A DNA stretch of 14,192 nucleotides from Candidatus Aminicenantota bacterium (GTDB taxonomy: Bacteria > Acidobacteriota > Aminicenantia > UBA2199), in the NCBI GenBank assembly GCA_029939015.1, contig JAOZTV010000042.1, forward strand, positions 1 to 14,192. The letters are read 5' to 3'. Every line of letters starts with the position of its first letter. The first letter of the stretch is position 1. The translations under genes and the position numbers were made by a program. The notes under the pieces were generated by a model that did no database searches, was not told the DNA's origin, and worked only from the letters and a program-made list of their open reading frames with translations. Below are positions 13,983-14,192 of this stretch, piece after piece.

Positions 13983-14192
13983 TTTTTTCATAAATAGAAT
14001 ATATAAAAATTCATTAATAATCATGATATTTCTAATAATTCTTACTTTCCTCTTAACCAATGAAGTTATATATAGCTTAATTATATTAATTGCATCAACG
14101 ATTGGTGTTTTAGGTTTTTATATAAGTATTAAAACACTTGATAGATTCTTGAAAAAAAAAAAAGGCAAGCCATTGGTTTTTTTTGTTTTTTT
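13969..14192 (+). CDS. atpI: Partial AtpI-like ATP synthase membrane protein, cut by the right edge
   Basis: An open frame from ATG 13969, overlapping atpZ by 14 bases, runs to the end of the window without a stop (74 codons). It starts MNQSNFFINRIYKNS and then gives two hydrophobic segments (about residues 16-30 and 34-52), a basic KTLDRFLKKKKGK stretch and a third hydrophobic segment beginning at the edge. The order, size and position after atpZ match AtpI, the roughly 120-residue, four-helix assembly factor of the c-ring. Sequence identity of AtpI is always low, so the call rests mainly on position and topology. The four lysines are encoded by A12 (14152-14163). Confidence 0.65.
   Translation, partial: MNQSNFFINRIYKNSLIIMIFLIILTFLLTNEVIYSLIILIASTIGVLGFYISIKTLDRFLKKKKGKPLVFFVF

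Overview
The window is AT-rich: most 60-base lines counted by hand are 20-30 % G+C, and the first gene is about 35 %. It appears to be ordinary chromosome from a Gram-negative (two-membrane) bacterium. The envelope is shown by a lipoprotein murein transglycosylase, a polarity GTPase of the MglA type, a UDP-galactopyranose mutase and the head of an F-type ATP synthase operon. The mix and low G+C would suit Deferribacterota or a neighbouring phylum, but nothing here fixes the taxon. No rRNA, tRNA, CRISPR, transposase or integrase was seen, and no stretch over 300 bases lacks a gene.

Layout. (1) 1-869, minus strand: the first few codons of a gene leaving the left edge, an inverted pair of octamer-repeat arrays, and a stand-alone RNA-ligase-like nucleotidyltransferase whose last codons lie inside the repeat. 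(2) 952-4888, plus strand: a compact operon of an MglA-like GTPase with a long extra C-terminal tail, an MltD-like lytic transglycosylase and ComM. (3) 11507-4883, minus strand: ABC ATPase, ABC-2 permease, membrane-anchored TPR-like protein, UDP-galactopyranose mutase and GNAT acetyltransferase, all overlapping or 2 bp apart. A large hybrid sensor kinase follows after 51 bp, and its stop codon overlaps that of comM. (4) 11631-13316, plus strand: a CheA-like kinase without neighbouring chemotaxis genes. (5) 13395 to the right edge, plus strand: a very acidic unknown protein, atpZ and a partial atpI, under one clear promoter.

Regulation. Most operon-leading genes (start at 16 minus, RNA ligase, mglA, ABC ATPase, cheA-like) have no Shine-Dalgarno sequence and have a candidate -10 box only 5-10 bases before the start codon. 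This suggests leaderless mRNAs. Several internal genes (permease, TPR, glf, GNAT), the hybrid kinase and the acidic protein do have Shine-Dalgarno sequences.

Functional threads. Region 2 joins cell polarity, wall remodelling and the ComM DNA helicase. Region 3 joins an unknown ABC export or assembly system to a galactofuranose precursor enzyme. Region 5 is energy metabolism. No clearly new multi-gene system stands out. The best leads are the repeat-fused RNA ligase, the MglA tail domain, the ABC/TPR/glf cluster, the acidic protein leading the ATP synthase operon, and the leaderless-promoter pattern.
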